A stretch of 64,000 bases of DNA from Bin5 sp965204705 (GTDB lineage Bacteria; Chloroflexota; Anaerolineae; Caldilineales; Caldilineaceae), in assembly GCA_965204705.1 (NCBI GenBank), contig OZ242006.1:682001-746000 (forward strand). The letters are read 5' to 3'. The notes below the pieces were generated by a model. That model made no database searches. It was not told the DNA's origin and saw only the letters and a list, made by a program, of their open reading frames with translations. The position numbers were made by a program, and so were the translations under genes. Of this stretch, positions 63,278-64,000 are shown piece after piece (within the stretch, counting starts at the first letter, position 1; the number at the start of each line of letters is the position of its first letter).

Positions 63278-64000
63278 CTAAGGCGTCGGCTGCTCCTCTT
63301 CCGGCCTGCGTACCGGGCGCCGTGCCATCGCCCGCGGCTCTACCTGGCTGTAGATGCGCCGGATGGCTCGCTTCCACATCGAGCGCGCCGCCGCTGCCTG
63401 ATAAGTTGCCTGACGCTGCGTATTCTTCCACCAGGTCGACTCCGGCTTTTCTATCGGCACACTCCACTTGACCGCACATGCGCCCCAGGTCAGACCGGCG
63501 CCAAATCCGACGAACACAAGATTATCTCCCGGCGCCACTTTCCCTTCCTCAATCGCTTCGCATAGCGCAATGGGAATGCTGGCTGTGCTCGTGTTGCCGT
63601 ACTTGTGGACGTTAACATAGACCTTGTCTTCAGGGATCTTCAACTGCCGCAGCACACTGTGCTGGATGATGCGCTTGTTCGCCTGGTGGGGTACCACCAG
63701 ATCGACTTCGCTGACCGGAACACCGGCCTTGTCCAACACCCGTCGCGTGGTGTCGGCCATGATTCGGGTCGCGAAGCGGAAAACGGCCCGACCGTCCATC
63801 TGGATGTAATGCGAACCGCTGCTCACCGTCTCCAGGCTGGCAGGAGCCGCGCTCCCGCCCGCCGGAATCGTCAACAACTCCGCGCCCGACCCGTCGCTGC
63901 CAAGCACCGAAGCGGTGACTCCCCCCGGCACGTCACTGGCGGCCAGCAGCACTGCCCCCGCGCCGTCGCCAAAGAGAACGCAGGTCGTACGGTCGGTCCA
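63278..64000 (-). CDS. fabH: 3-oxoacyl-ACP synthase III, 5' end outside the window
   Basis: C-terminal 240 residues of a KAS III enzyme, which condenses acetyl-CoA with malonyl-ACP to start fatty acid chains. The frame is open through the right edge (DRTTCVLFGDGAGAV). The catalytic His is in VPHQANKRI and Asn in YGNTSTASIP; the Cys lies beyond the window. GFGAGLTWGA is the typical end. A C-terminal extension of about 55 basic residues after it is unusual for FabH, and its role is unknown. Confidence 0.9.
   Translation of the reverse strand, partial: WTDRTTCVLFGDGAGAVLLAASDVPGGVTASVLGSDGSGAELLTIPAGGSAAPASLETVSSGSHYIQMDGRAVFRFATRIMADTTRRVLDKAGVPVSEVDLVVPHQANKRIIQHSVLRQLKIPEDKVYVNVHKYGNTSTASIPIALCEAIEEGKVAPGDNLVFVGFGAGLTWGACAVKWSVPIEKPESTWWKNTQRQATYQAAAARSMWKRAIRRIYSQVEPRAMARRPVRRPEEEQPTP

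Overview
The window reads as a high-GC chromosomal segment of an uncultured bacterium, most plausibly a Chloroflexota (Caldilinea/Anaerolinea-like) organism. The basis is gene content: several phytanoyl-CoA-dioxygenase-like (PhyH) genes, a long DnaE with a low-complexity tail, a YfhO giant membrane protein, a PdtaS/PdtaR-type kinase and ANTAR regulator pair, AmaP next to ScpB, MNT/HepT modules, a Uma2 nuclease and a DUF898 membrane protein. This taxonomic reading is inference. Nothing looks phage-like, and there is no CRISPR array or rRNA.

Layout. 1-2.8 kb: 3' part of a glycerol dehydrogenase and a fused CoA-transferase. 2.9-6.8 kb (minus): polysaccharide genes (initiating sugar transferase and two GT4 glycosyltransferases). 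7.0-8.3 kb: a lower-GC patch with a stand-alone HsdR-N-like nuclease and a doubtful ORF. 8.3-17.9 kb (minus): a carbohydrate-uptake and processing block (solute-binding lipoprotein, two permeases, unknown barrel-like protein, PhyH, glycoside hydrolase, sugar isomerase, GNAT), interrupted by an oppositely oriented IS982 element. 19-23.8 kb: SH3-domain lipoprotein, DinB, sulfatase and VOC protein. 23.9-28.0 kb: E2 and E3 of a 2-oxoacid dehydrogenase, an MntA/HepT pair and a thioesterase. 28.1-35.8 kb (minus): ScpB, AmaP, YfhO, GT2, ANTAR regulator, histidine kinase and tRNA-Pro(CGG). 36.5-39.6 kb (minus): a frameshifted PhyH, a Gfo/Idh/MocA oxidoreductase, and a frameshifted MNT nucleotidyltransferase beside an intact HI0074-type partner. 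40.3-44.2 kb: a heterodimeric ABC exporter. 44.3-50.4 kb: cyclophilin, Uma2, CaiB-type CoA-transferase, DUF898, SelD and Hsp20. 50.8-55.9 kb: a heptad-repeat protein and DnaE. 56.4-59.2 kb: rhamnose isomerase and rhamnulokinase. 59.4-64 kb (minus): three PhyH genes, a zinc alcohol dehydrogenase and the 3' part of FabH.

The most striking observation is that selD is itself a selenoprotein gene. The usual ORF begins too late. Reading upstream through an in-frame UGA (codon 17) restores the conserved N-terminus with Sec at the catalytic position and Lys20. A textbook bacterial SECIS hairpin with a GGUC-type apical loop lies 25 nt downstream. This predicts that the organism decodes UGA as selenocysteine.

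Other points of interest are two genes that become full-length only after a one-base shift in a G/C run, an IS982 whose hairpin buries its own ribosome binding site, a possible leader ORF before a PhyH gene, and a complementary degenerate ATP site split between the two ABC exporter subunits.
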